Part shown: positions 8,383 through 14,802 of the stretch, in pieces
Numbering within the stretch: position 1 is the stretch's first letter
Layout: the number at the start of each line of letters is the position of its first letter
From: an uncultured Planctomycetota bacterium
Lineage (GTDB): Bacteria > Planctomycetota > UBA1135 > GCA-002686595
Reading direction: 5' to 3'
DNA: 33,192 bases
NCBI GenBank assembly: GCA_903928115.1
Contig: CAIYPP010000157.1
Coordinates: 1 to 33,192 of the forward strand
Position numbers and translations under genes: made by a program
The notes under the pieces: model-generated
Database searches by the model: none
What the model was told of the DNA's origin: nothing
The model's input: only the letters and a program-made list of their open reading frames with translations

Positions 8383-8799
8383 ATGGCACACGGCAAGGAC
8401 CTGGGTTACAGCATCTTCCGCATCTTCGTCATCCTCTTCATCCTCACCGCCGTCGAGGTGGCGTGGGGCATGTTCCTGCGCGAGCCGCGCTGGCTTCTGT
8501 GGAGCGGTTTGCTCGTTTGCGCGGTGTGGAAGGGCCTCTTGATCCTCATGTACTTCATGCACATGCGGTTCGAGAAGATGATCGTTTGGTCGCTGATCCT
8601 CCCGACGCCGCTGCTCGTCGCGGTGGTGCTCTTCGCGAACATGCCGGACACGGTGTTCAACGAGAAGCGCGACTACAAGATCGGCTACCTGATCGATCAG
8701 ACGGGCGAGGTCGTGAACGGCCTCGATCCGGAGCACCCGGCCAAGGGCCGCGGCAAGCCGCACGGCCACCAGCCCGAAGGCGAAGCCGCGGGGCACTGA
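8383..8799 (+). CDS. Cytochrome c oxidase subunit IV family protein
   Basis: A 138-residue small membrane protein of the prokaryotic oxidase subunit IV family. Three hydrophobic helices lie at about 9-30, 38-58 and 66-86. The signature YFMHMRFEKM follows helix two (compare YFMHLRFE in relatives). The start at ATG 8383 is set by GGAGG 6 nt upstream and by the family's N-terminus; the frame is open farther upstream only inside coxC. After the last helix there is an unusual hydrophilic tail of about 50 residues ending in a His/Gly-rich stretch (GKPHGHQPEGEAAGH), longer than I expect for the family. The Sco gene starts 4 nt after its stop. Confidence 0.88.
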   Translation: MAHGKDLGYSIFRIFVILFILTAVEVAWGMFLREPRWLLWSGLLVCAVWKGLLILMYFMHMRFEKMIVWSLILPTPLLVAVVLFANMPDTVFNEKRDYKIGYLIDQTGEVVNGLDPEHPAKGRGKPHGHQPEGEAAGH

Positions 8800-8803
8800 T
8801 TCC

Positions 8804-9442
8804 GTGGCTGCGCGCTTTCGAACGGTTTTCGCGGCGGCCCTCGCGGTCGCCGCGCTCGTCTCCGGTGGTTGCTCCAAGGAGGCCGAGACGTCCACGTCGA
8901 CGAGGCTGCGCCTCGATGTCGAGGCGGCTTCGACCTTCCGCGGGGATGTCCTCGCAGACTTCACGCTCACCGACCAGCTGGGTCGCTCGGTGACGCGCGC
9001 GGACCTCGCGGGCGCGCCGGTCGTGCTCGACTTCATCTTCACGACGTGCACGGGGCCGTGCCCGCGCGTGTCCGCGCATATGTCGCTCGTACAGGAGCGA
9101 ACGGCGGGCTCGAAGATCTCGCTCGCGAGCTTCTCGGTCGATCCCGAGACCGACACGCCCGAAGTGCTGAAGGCGTATTCCGAGGAACATCACGCCGACC
9201 CGCAGCGCTGGCGCTTCCTGACCGGCGCGGAGGAGCAGATCGACGCGGTACTGCGCTCGCTGTGGCTCGCGCGCAGCAAGTCCGAGGAGGCGGCGCTCGG
9301 GATGCGCGTGACGCACTCGACGCGGCTCATCGTGCTCGACGCCCGGGGCGCGGTGCGCGGCATGTACGATGGCGAGAGCGAGCAGGGCGTCGACGCGGCC
9401 GTCGCGCGCGCTCGCTGGTTGCTGGAGCACCCCGACGCATGA
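8804..9442 (+). CDS. Sco1/SenC-family copper chaperone lipoprotein
   Basis: A 212-residue thioredoxin-fold protein that in its family delivers copper to, or reduces the thiols of, the CuA site of subunit II. It has a lipobox (LVSGGC, Cys23), so it is anchored on the periplasmic side. Copper ligands are all present: Cys82 and Cys86 in TCTGPCP and His171 in VTHSTRL. The start is GTG 8804, which begins a standard lipoprotein signal. Its stop overlaps the next ATG (ATGA). It sits in the copper-assembly end of the operon with the DUF420 protein and the putative selenoprotein. Confidence 0.95.
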   Translation: MAARFRTVFAAALAVAALVSGGCSKEAETSTSTRLRLDVEAASTFRGDVLADFTLTDQLGRSVTRADLAGAPVVLDFIFTTCTGPCPRVSAHMSLVQERTAGSKISLASFSVDPETDTPEVLKAYSEEHHADPQRWRFLTGAEEQIDAVLRSLWLARSKSEEAALGMRVTHSTRLIVLDARGAVRGMYDGESEQGVDAAVARARWLLEHPDA

Positions 9443-9879
9443 ATGTGCACCTGCCTGCGGTCAACGCCACGCTGAACGGCATCGCGGCCCTGTTTCTGGT
9501 CGCGGGTCTGCTCGCGATTCGCAGCGGCCAGCGCAAGCGCCACGAGCACTGCATGAAGCTCGCCTTCGTGGCGAGCGCCGCGTTCCTCGCCTGCTACCTC
9601 TACTACCACTTCGCGATCGCCAAGGGCCAGCCGACGCGCTTCCACGGCGAAGGCGCGGCGCGCGCGGGGTACCTCGCGTTGCTCCTGTCGCACACGGTGC
9701 TCGCGGTCGTGAACCTGCCGATGGTGCTCCGCACCTTCTGGCTGGCGCACAAGGAGCGCTGGGACGACCACCGCAGGCTGGCGAAGTGGACGTTCCCGAT
9801 CTGGCTGTACGTCTCGGTGACGGGCGTGGCGGTCTACGTCGTGCTTTACCACCTGAATCCGGCGCCGGCGGTATCCTAG
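9439..9879 (+). CDS. DUF420 membrane protein (YozB/CtaM-like)
   Basis: A 146-residue membrane protein with four hydrophobic segments. Conserved DUF420 features are the histidines in RKRHEHCMK, YYHFAI, LLSHTVLAVVNLP and DDHRRLAKWTFPIWLYVSVTG. Members are commonly encoded with cytochrome oxidases, and related proteins have been linked to oxidase assembly. The histidine-rich helices suggest metal or heme binding, which is inference. ATG 9439 overlaps the Sco stop by 4 nt, and this start matches the family N-terminus (VNATLNGIAALFL). Confidence 0.9.
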   Translation: MNVHLPAVNATLNGIAALFLVAGLLAIRSGQRKRHEHCMKLAFVASAAFLACYLYYHFAIAKGQPTRFHGEGAARAGYLALLLSHTVLAVVNLPMVLRTFWLAHKERWDDHRRLAKWTFPIWLYVSVTGVAVYVVLYHLNPAPAVS

Positions 9880-9882
9880 GAT
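9877..9882 (+). promoter_or_regulatory. Possible -10 box before the putative selenoprotein gene
   Basis: TAGGAT overlaps the DUF420 stop codon and ends 10 nt before ATG 9893. It could give an additional, nearly leaderless transcript for the last gene of the operon. Alternatively AGGA within it may act as a weak, distant ribosome site. No -35 box is evident. Confidence 0.25.
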
Positions 9883-9892
9883 CGTCGCACCG

Positions 9893-10195
9893 ATGAAGAG
9901 CCTCGCCCGCCGCAGCCTGCGAATCGCCGCGCCGCTCCTCGCGGTCGTGGTGCTCCGCGCGACGGGCTATGCCTGAGAGAGCTGCAAGGAGGCGGTCGCC
10001 TCCGATGGTGGCAACCTCGCGGCGGGCATCAACGCCAGCGTGCTCTTCATGATCTCCATGGTCTTCCTGATCCCCGCGGGCTTCGGCTTCGTGGTGTGGC
10101 GCTCGTTCAAGAGCGCGGAGGTCCGGCGCGCGCGTGGAGAGCAGATCTCGACGCCGGGAGCGCTGCGCTGGGAAGCGGACGAGACGCAACGCTAG
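9893..10195 (+). CDS. Putative selenocysteine-containing membrane protein (UxxC) of the oxidase operon
   Basis: Read with TGA 9974-9976 as selenocysteine, this gives 100 residues ending at TAG 10193-10195. Residues 1-27 form a signal peptide or first helix (Arg-rich start, PLLAVVVL core, ATGYA end). U28-E-S-C31-K-E-A follows immediately, then a second helix at about 48-69 and a charged tail. Both halves share one frame, have GC-rich third positions, and only make sense together: translation of the second half alone would start inside a helix. From memory, oxidase operons of several phyla end with small proteins carrying C-P-x-C-K-E-A after a signal peptide, so U28 would replace the first Cys. 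A hairpin with SECIS geometry follows (9988-10003). The gene lies 13 nt after DUF420. The redox pair should face the periplasm, beside Sco and CuA. Function is unknown; thiol or copper handling is inference. The alternative is a nonsense mutation or read error. Confidence 0.78.
9981..10012 (+). promoter_or_regulatory. Putative bacterial SECIS element (oxidase-operon selenoprotein)
   Basis: GGAGGC (9988-9993) pairs perfectly with GCCTCC (9998-10003) around a GGTC loop (9994-9997). The loop begins after 17 nt from the TGA, within the 16-37 nt window known for bacterial SECIS elements, and has G in its first two positions. As I recall, the E. coli fdhF element also has a GGUC apical loop. A lower helix with wobble pairs (9981-9985 with 10008-10012) can extend the stem across an internal loop. 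A bulged U as in fdhF is not seen. Confidence 0.68.
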
Positions 10196-10282
10196 GTCTC
10201 CGCTGCGCGCCGAAGAATTTCAGGATTTGCCGCGACCTTGGCTGTCGCCGAGCGACGGGCACCTCACAGGGAGGTGCGGAGC

Positions 10283-11374
10283 GTGTCGAAGACGGAACGG
10301 GCGGCGGCGGGATATTTCGAAGCGGGGGCGGAGCGTTCGGCAGATGCCCGGCGGGCGCGTGCTGCCCTCGTCGTTCGCCGGTGGGTGCGCATCGGCGGTT
10401 GGACGGTGCTGGGCGCTGTGGGCTGCCTCGGAGTGGGCGCGCTCGCCCGGCCCGGAGCCGAAAGCGGACAGGAGAGCGAAGTCGCGGGCTGGGTCATCGA
10501 CCGCGACGGCGGTGCGCTGGTCGCGCTCGACGCGGAGCGGCTGAAGCTCGCCCGACATCCGCTCGAATCGCCGGTCGAGCTCGCGCTCGACGCGGAGGAG
10601 CGACTGTGGGTTGCATGCGCGGGGCCGGAAGGCCCGGTCGGACCGCATCGAGTCGTGCGGATCGACGGCGTGAGCGGTGCGGTGGAGCGCGAGTGGACGT
10701 GCGGTCCGGTGCTCGACCTGGAGGCGGGGGAGGGCGCGGAGCGCGGACGCGGAGAGGCTTGGATGGTGGCGCTCGCGGGCTCGGCGGAGCGCGAGGTGTC
10801 GCGTGTTCCGGCGGTGGGTCCGTTGGCGGTCGTCGAACGCTCCGTGGATGCGTTCTGTGTCGCGGGACAGCGCGGTGCGGTGCTCGTAGGCTCCGAGCGA
10901 GGAGAGCTGCGGCTCTACGGACCTCAGGGCCAGCGACTCGCCGTACGGAACTTCGGGGGATTGATCAGCGATCTCGCGCCGGGGCCACAGGAGGGGACGT
11001 GGTGGGTCCTCGACGCGCAGGGCTCGGCGCAGGCGCATCGTGTGGCGCTCTTGGAGCGCGATCTGCGCTCGCGTTGGGAGCGCAGCGCGGGGATCGCGGC
11101 CATCTACCTAGCGCCCGTGCCGCACGTGGAGCGCGTCTGGCTCTCCGACGCCAACGGCTCGCATGCACGGCGCTTCGGCTTTGGCGGCGCGCTGGAGCTC
11201 GCGCACGTGGCGCTGCCGCACGCCGGCGCGGCCCGCGCCAGCGCGGCTCCCGACGGATCCCTGTGGCTCGCCGCACCGGGGGCGCTCTTGTGCCTCGACG
11301 GCGCGGGTGGGGTCACCCCCGGTCAAGGCGGCTTCGACTTCCTCGTCGATGTGGTACGGCGGGAGGCACGCTGA
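10283..11374 (+). CDS. Membrane-anchored propeller-like protein of unknown function
   Basis: A 363-residue protein not assigned to a named family. A cytoplasmic N-terminus of about 35 residues precedes one hydrophobic helix (WTVLGAVGCLGVGAL). The rest has repeated short beta-rich units of the kind L-W-V-A, V-W-L-S-D, L-W-L-A, resembling NHL or SMP-30-like beta-propellers (for example GWVIDRDGGALVALD, ERVWLSDANGSHARRF, DGSLWLAAPGALLCL). This suggests an exported ligand-binding or scaffold domain; no catalytic motif is seen. GTG 10283 is chosen because GGAGG lies upstream with normal spacing; the open frame begins at 10238. It follows the oxidase operon by 87 nt and converges with the regulator gene 17 nt downstream. 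Confidence 0.7.
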   Translation: MSKTERAAAGYFEAGAERSADARRARAALVVRRWVRIGGWTVLGAVGCLGVGALARPGAESGQESEVAGWVIDRDGGALVALDAERLKLARHPLESPVELALDAEERLWVACAGPEGPVGPHRVVRIDGVSGAVEREWTCGPVLDLEAGEGAERGRGEAWMVALAGSAEREVSRVPAVGPLAVVERSVDAFCVAGQRGAVLVGSERGELRLYGPQGQRLAVRNFGGLISDLAPGPQEGTWWVLDAQGSAQAHRVALLERDLRSRWERSAGIAAIYLAPVPHVERVWLSDANGSHARRFGFGGALELAHVALPHAGAARASAAPDGSLWLAAPGALLCLDGAGGVTPGQGGFDFLVDVVRREAR

Positions 11375-11391
11375 TGACGCGCCAGTCCTGC

Positions 11392-12723
11392 TCACTCGCC
11401 TTCGAGCTTGATCCCGTGCTTCTTCATGCGCCGCCACAGCGTGGTGCGGCTGATCCCGAGCTCGCGCGCAGCTTGGTCGAGGCGGCCGGGGTTGCGCTGC
11501 ACGGCGCGCAGGACGATCTGGTACTCGCGGTCGCCGAGGTGGTCCGCGATGCCCTTGTCCTCGACGAGGTTGGACTGCCGGAGAGCGCGCTCGACGGACT
11601 CGACCGAGATCTCGCCGTCGACCGAGTGGGTGGCGGCGTTGGCGAGCACCGCGAAGAGCTGGGTGACGTTTCCGGGGAACTGGTGAGACGAGAGCAACTC
11701 GATGACGCCCGAGCCGACTCGAACGGAGCGGCCGTGCTCGCTGGAGTGTGTCTCGACGAAGACGGCCACGAGGCCGGGAAGATCTTCGATGCGCTGACGG
11801 AGCGGCGGCACATGCAGTGCCGCGCACTCCTTCAGGCTGCCGAGGTCACTCGGAAGACGGCGCGAGTTGAGCAGCTCGATGGGCGGCTCGTCGCTCGACA
11901 CGATGACGCGGCACTCGAGGTCGACCACCTTCTCTCCGACGTCGAGCTTGCGCGTGATCAGCGCGGCGCCCAAGCGCACTTGGAGGTCGGTCGGCAGGGC
12001 CTCGATCGAGGCGATGTGCACGGTGCCGCGCTCGACCTTCTCCAGCATGCCGCGCCGACGGCGGCCGCCAGGGGTCCGCGCGCCGAAGAGGGCGGCCTCG
12101 ATGCCGCCCGGGGGCGGGACGCGCGCGTCGAGCAGCGCGAACTCGGCGCTGCGGCGGTCGCTGGAGTAATGCACGGTGCGCGCGAGGAAGCGGCGACCGC
12201 TGCCGGGCTCGCCGAAGATCACCAACGGCTCGGTCGCGTCCTTGACGCTCCGCACGGCCGCGACGAGCGCGCTCATGCGCGGACTCTCCGCGACGAGGTT
12301 GTGCATGTCGAAGCGCGAGCGCAGCGCGGAGTGCAGGCTGTGCACCTCCGACTCGAGCTTGCGCCGCGTCAGGATCGAGCGCACCCGCGCGAGGATCTCC
12401 TTGGGCTTGAGCGGCTTGATCAGGTAGTCCGCGGCGCCGAGGGCCATGGCGTCGATCGCGCCGTCGAGGCTGCCGAAGCCGGTCATGAGCACCACGTCGG
12501 TGCCCGGGTGCACCTTGCGGACCTCGCGCAGGAACTCGACACCGTCCATGCCCGGCATCCGGATGTCGGAGAGCACGAGGGCGTGCGGCTCGCGCGCGAG
12601 GACCTCGAGCCCTGCACGCGCATCGGATGCCTGAGAGACGGGGTAGCCCTGCGAGCTCAAGACCTCCGACAGCGTCTCCAGCACGAGCGGCTCGTCATCG
12701 ACAATCAGAATGCGGTCGAGCAT
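11392..12723 (-). CDS. NtrC-like response regulator with degenerate ATPase domain
   Basis: A 443-residue protein with the three-domain layout of sigma-54 activators. The receiver (1-120) is intact: acidic pocket Asp9/Asp10, phospho-acceptor Asp53 (SDIRMPGMDG), Thr81 and Lys103. The central AAA+ region (about 145-385) is eroded. Walker A reads GEPGSGRR (171-178) with Lys replaced by Arg. The GAFTGA loop that contacts sigma-54 is missing (ARTPGGRRRRG instead). The Walker B acidic pair is lost (GTVHIASIE). The arginine-finger-like PPLRQRIEDLP and the FPGNVTQL segments remain. A Fis-type helix-turn-helix (about 417-435, ELGISRTTLWRRMKKHG) is intact. It probably binds DNA under phosphorylation control without ATP-driven sigma-54 activation; that is inference. 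No partner kinase is in the window. Confidence 0.9.
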   Translation of the reverse strand: MLDRILIVDDEPLVLETLSEVLSSQGYPVSQASDARAGLEVLAREPHALVLSDIRMPGMDGVEFLREVRKVHPGTDVVLMTGFGSLDGAIDAMALGAADYLIKPLKPKEILARVRSILTRRKLESEVHSLHSALRSRFDMHNLVAESPRMSALVAAVRSVKDATEPLVIFGEPGSGRRFLARTVHYSSDRRSAEFALLDARVPPPGGIEAALFGARTPGGRRRRGMLEKVERGTVHIASIEALPTDLQVRLGAALITRKLDVGEKVVDLECRVIVSSDEPPIELLNSRRLPSDLGSLKECAALHVPPLRQRIEDLPGLVAVFVETHSSEHGRSVRVGSGVIELLSSHQFPGNVTQLFAVLANAATHSVDGEISVESVERALRQSNLVEDKGIADHLGDREYQIVLRAVQRNPGRLDQAARELGISRTTLWRRMKKHGIKLEGE

Positions 12724-12842
12724 GGTGGGACGGAGCCGGTGGCTGGGACGGGGGCTCTAGCGGGGTGGCGCGTCGAATCGCGTACCGCGTTTGTACTCCT
12801 CCCGCCCGCGGGGCTCAAGCGCGCCCCGGAGGACTGTCGCGC

Positions 12843-13406
12843 TCAGCGGCTCGCCGTCGATTCGCGCTGGGCGAGCCGCGCGAGGGCGATCCACGACTTG
12901 GCATCTTGGGCGCAGATCTCGAGTGCCTCGGAAAGCGGTACGAGGCGCACGGAGAGCTCCTCATCGGCATCGTGGGGCGCGCGGTCGGCGCTCACCGGCT
13001 GTGGGTCTCGCACAACGAAGAGGTGCAGTTCCTCCGAGCAGAAGCCGGGTGCCGGAAAGAAGCTGCCCAAGGGCTCGGGGTGGGATCCTCGAAGGCCCGT
13101 CTCTTCTTCGAGCTCGCGCAGCGCCGCCCGCTCCGGGGACTCGCCGGCTTCGAGCCGCCCCGCTGGGATCTCGAGCAGCTCGCGTCCGATCGCATGGCGG
13201 TACTGACGCACCAAGGCGACCGAGCCGTCGGAGAAGAGCGCCACGACCCCGACGGCGCCGGGGTGGCGAACTACGGAGAGGCTCTGTCGCAGGCCCGAGG
13301 GCAGCTCGACCTCGTCGTGGACCACGTCGAAGATCCGTCCGCGGTGCAGGGTCACGGAGGAGAGGACGCGCGGCACCATTTCCGAGCCTTCGGGAGTTCG
13401 ATTCAT
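12843..13406 (-). CDS. Nudix hydrolase, ADP-ribose pyrophosphatase-like
   Basis: A 187-residue Nudix enzyme. The complete Nudix box GX5EX7REUXEEXGU is at residues 83-105 (from GRLEAGES to REL-EEETGL) and binds the catalytic Mg ions. Upstream the segment VRQYRHAIGRELLEIPAG is typical of the ADP-ribose/NDP-sugar pyrophosphatase subgroup, so hydrolysis of ADP-ribose-like substrates is likely though not proven. ATG 13406 has GAGG a few bases upstream. The gene follows the small helical-protein gene by 90 nt and precedes the regulator gene by 119 nt on the same strand. The 119-nt gap holds nothing recognisable. Confidence 0.93.
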   Translation of the reverse strand: MNRTPEGSEMVPRVLSSVTLHRGRIFDVVHDEVELPSGLRQSLSVVRHPGAVGVVALFSDGSVALVRQYRHAIGRELLEIPAGRLEAGESPERAALRELEEETGLRGSHPEPLGSFFPAPGFCSEELHLFVVRDPQPVSADRAPHDADEELSVRLVPLSEALEICAQDAKSWIALARLAQRESTASR

Positions 13407-13496
13407 GCTGCCTCGCGGGGCGCGAACAAACGGAAACCAACGCGCCCCAAGGGCACGGCTTCCAGTCTCGTGAGTTCAAGAAAAAGTCGGTCGGAC

Positions 13497-13808
13497 TCAG
13501 CGCATGCCGCTGCGCATTCCAGCGAATTCATCGCCGGCGCGCCGAGGCAGCGGCTTGCGCGGCGGCTCGGGCAGCTCTTGGATCATTCGATCGAGTCCGG
13601 CCATGAAGGCCACGATCGAATTGGCCACGTCGTTGCGGCCGTGGTCGTGGGCGAGCTGAGCAAACTCTCGCAACTTCTTGTGCAGCTTGGGTGCTTCTCG
13701 CAGCACGGCTTGGTCGGGGCGCGATGCCTCGACGGCTTTGGATCGGAGCATCTCGATCTTGGCCTGTAGGGCCGCGATCCGCTCTTCGTCGGAACGTCGA
13801 TTCACCAT
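13497..13808 (-). CDS. Small helical hypothetical protein
   Basis: A 103-residue protein of unknown function. It is largely alpha-helical and charged, with a likely coiled-coil segment near the N-terminus (EERIAALQAKIEMLRSKAVE) and a second helix containing HKKLREFAQLAHDHGRND. The tail is Pro/Arg-rich (PEPPRKPLPRRAG). No signal peptide or membrane helix is present, so it is cytoplasmic. ATG 13808 is preferred because sequence upstream of it in the open frame (to 13934) lacks protein character. No strong ribosome site is visible. It could be the first gene of a minus-strand unit with the Nudix and regulator genes. Confidence 0.55.
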   Translation of the reverse strand: MVNRRSDEERIAALQAKIEMLRSKAVEASRPDQAVLREAPKLHKKLREFAQLAHDHGRNDVANSIVAFMAGLDRMIQELPEPPRKPLPRRAGDEFAGMRSGMR

Positions 13809-14187
13809 GGTGAAAGGTGCTTTCTCGCAGTCGTGATCTAGGGAGAGAGTGGAGCGAGCGCTCGAGAGGTACCCTAGGGTTCCGCCCACGAGGGGGATGA
13901 GGGCGGACACGCCAGCCGAGTCGTCGAGTGCCAAGGCACTCGCGAGGGTTCCCGACCGACCTCCTCATTTCGAGTGGCCCGACTGCGAGCGTCGTCCACA
14001 GGAACGGGAGGAGAAGACAGCCTCTGTCGCACAGAAATGTAGCACGGGCTCCGCGGGATTCCCAACGACGGGGGTGTTCCTCCGACTTGGTTGCTGCTTC
14101 CGTCCGTTCCCCGTACCCTACGGGGCCTGCCGAGGGAGCCCCGCGACGACGGTTCGGGGCGCCGCAGCGCAGGACCGAGGCGCAGCC
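13809..14187. other. Divergent intergenic region between the helical-protein gene and hpt
   Basis: This 379-nt region has no convincing gene. The hpt frame stays open through it, but its translation is Arg/Pro-rich without a domain. It contains a perfect 10-bp palindrome (ACCCTAGGGT, 13871-13880) and a 7-bp inverted repeat over a promoter-like -10 box (14109-14125). Both may be regulator sites. Confidence 0.45.
14091..14125 (+). promoter_or_regulatory. Putative hpt promoter overlapped by an inverted repeat
   Basis: TTGCTG (14091-14096) and TACCCT (14114-14119) are spaced by 17 nt. The -10 box lies inside a perfect inverted repeat, CCCCGTA-CCC-TACGGGG (14109-14125), which would suit a repressor. 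The leader to the GTG start would be about 60 nt. Found by eye. Confidence 0.35.
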
Positions 14188-14745
14188 GTGGACCACGACG
14201 TCGAACGCATCCTCTTCAACGAAGCCGAGATCCGGCGCGGCATCGATCGCGTTGCGGCCGAAGTGACGTCGGCCTACCAAGGTCGCCCGTTCACCGTGGT
14301 CAGCGTGCTCAAGGGCAGCTGCATCTTTGCTTCGGACCTGATCCGCCGCATCCCGATCCCCTTGGAGCTCGCCTTCGTGAGCGCCTCGAGCTACGGCGAC
14401 GGCACCCAATCCGGCCAACTCGCTCTCAACTTCTTCCCGGCGGAGAGCGAGATCGCAGGCCGCAATCTGCTGCTCGTCGACGACATCCTCGACACGGGCA
14501 AGACCCTGTCGCGGCTCGTGGCGGAGATGCGCAAGCGCGGTGCCGCCGAGGTGCGTACCTGCGTGTTCCTCGACAAGCCGGCGCGGCGCGCCGTGCCGTT
14601 CCAAGCCGACTTCCGCGTGTTCGAGGTCGAGGACCTGTTCGTCGTCGGCTACGGGCTCGACTTCGCGGGCCACTATCGCAACCTGCCCTACGTCGGGGCG
14701 CTCAAGCGCGAGTGCTATGAACGCCCGCGCGGCGCCGCGCACTAG
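14188..14745 (+). CDS. hpt: Hypoxanthine phosphoribosyltransferase
   Basis: A 185-residue purine-salvage enzyme that transfers ribose phosphate from PRPP to hypoxanthine or guanine. The PRPP-binding motif LLLVDDILDTGKTL is intact. The VLKGSCIFASDLIRRI loop and the C-terminal VVGYGLDFAGHYRNLPYVG segment match bacterial HPRT. The length is normal. The frame is open upstream to 13849, but family similarity begins at VERILFNEAEI. I therefore place the start at GTG 14188, with GAGG 8 nt upstream. The RluA-family gene follows after 57 nt containing a strong hairpin. Confidence 0.93.
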   Translation: MDHDVERILFNEAEIRRGIDRVAAEVTSAYQGRPFTVVSVLKGSCIFASDLIRRIPIPLELAFVSASSYGDGTQSGQLALNFFPAESEIAGRNLLLVDDILDTGKTLSRLVAEMRKRGAAEVRTCVFLDKPARRAVPFQADFRVFEVEDLFVVGYGLDFAGHYRNLPYVGALKRECYERPRGAAH

Positions 14746-14754
14746 AAACTGCGT

Positions 14755-14784
14755 GGAGCGAGCCCCCCCAAGGGGTTCTGCTCC
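14755..14784 (+). other. GC-rich hairpin between hpt and the pseudouridine synthase gene
   Basis: GGAGC pairs with GCTCC (14755-14759 with 14780-14784), and the stem continues inward through GAGCCCC with GGGGTTCT, allowing wobble pairs and one bulge. The loop is about 5 nt. No T-run follows, so it is not a classical terminator. It might cause partial termination or processing between the two genes. Confidence 0.35.
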
Positions 14785-14802
14785 CAGCGAGCCCCCGACG
14801 CC

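Noticed and set aside
9974..9976. TGA as a true stop, leaving a 27-residue peptide and a separate downstream fragment
   Set aside because: The peptide would be a bare signal sequence, and the downstream part would start inside a membrane helix. Frame, codon bias, the adjacent Cys and the hairpin all fit read-through better. A read error from TGC remains possible.
10096..13206. A 1036-codon plus-strand open frame across several genes
   Set aside because: It runs over the propeller-like gene in another frame and antisense to the response regulator and Nudix genes; its translation is low-complexity.
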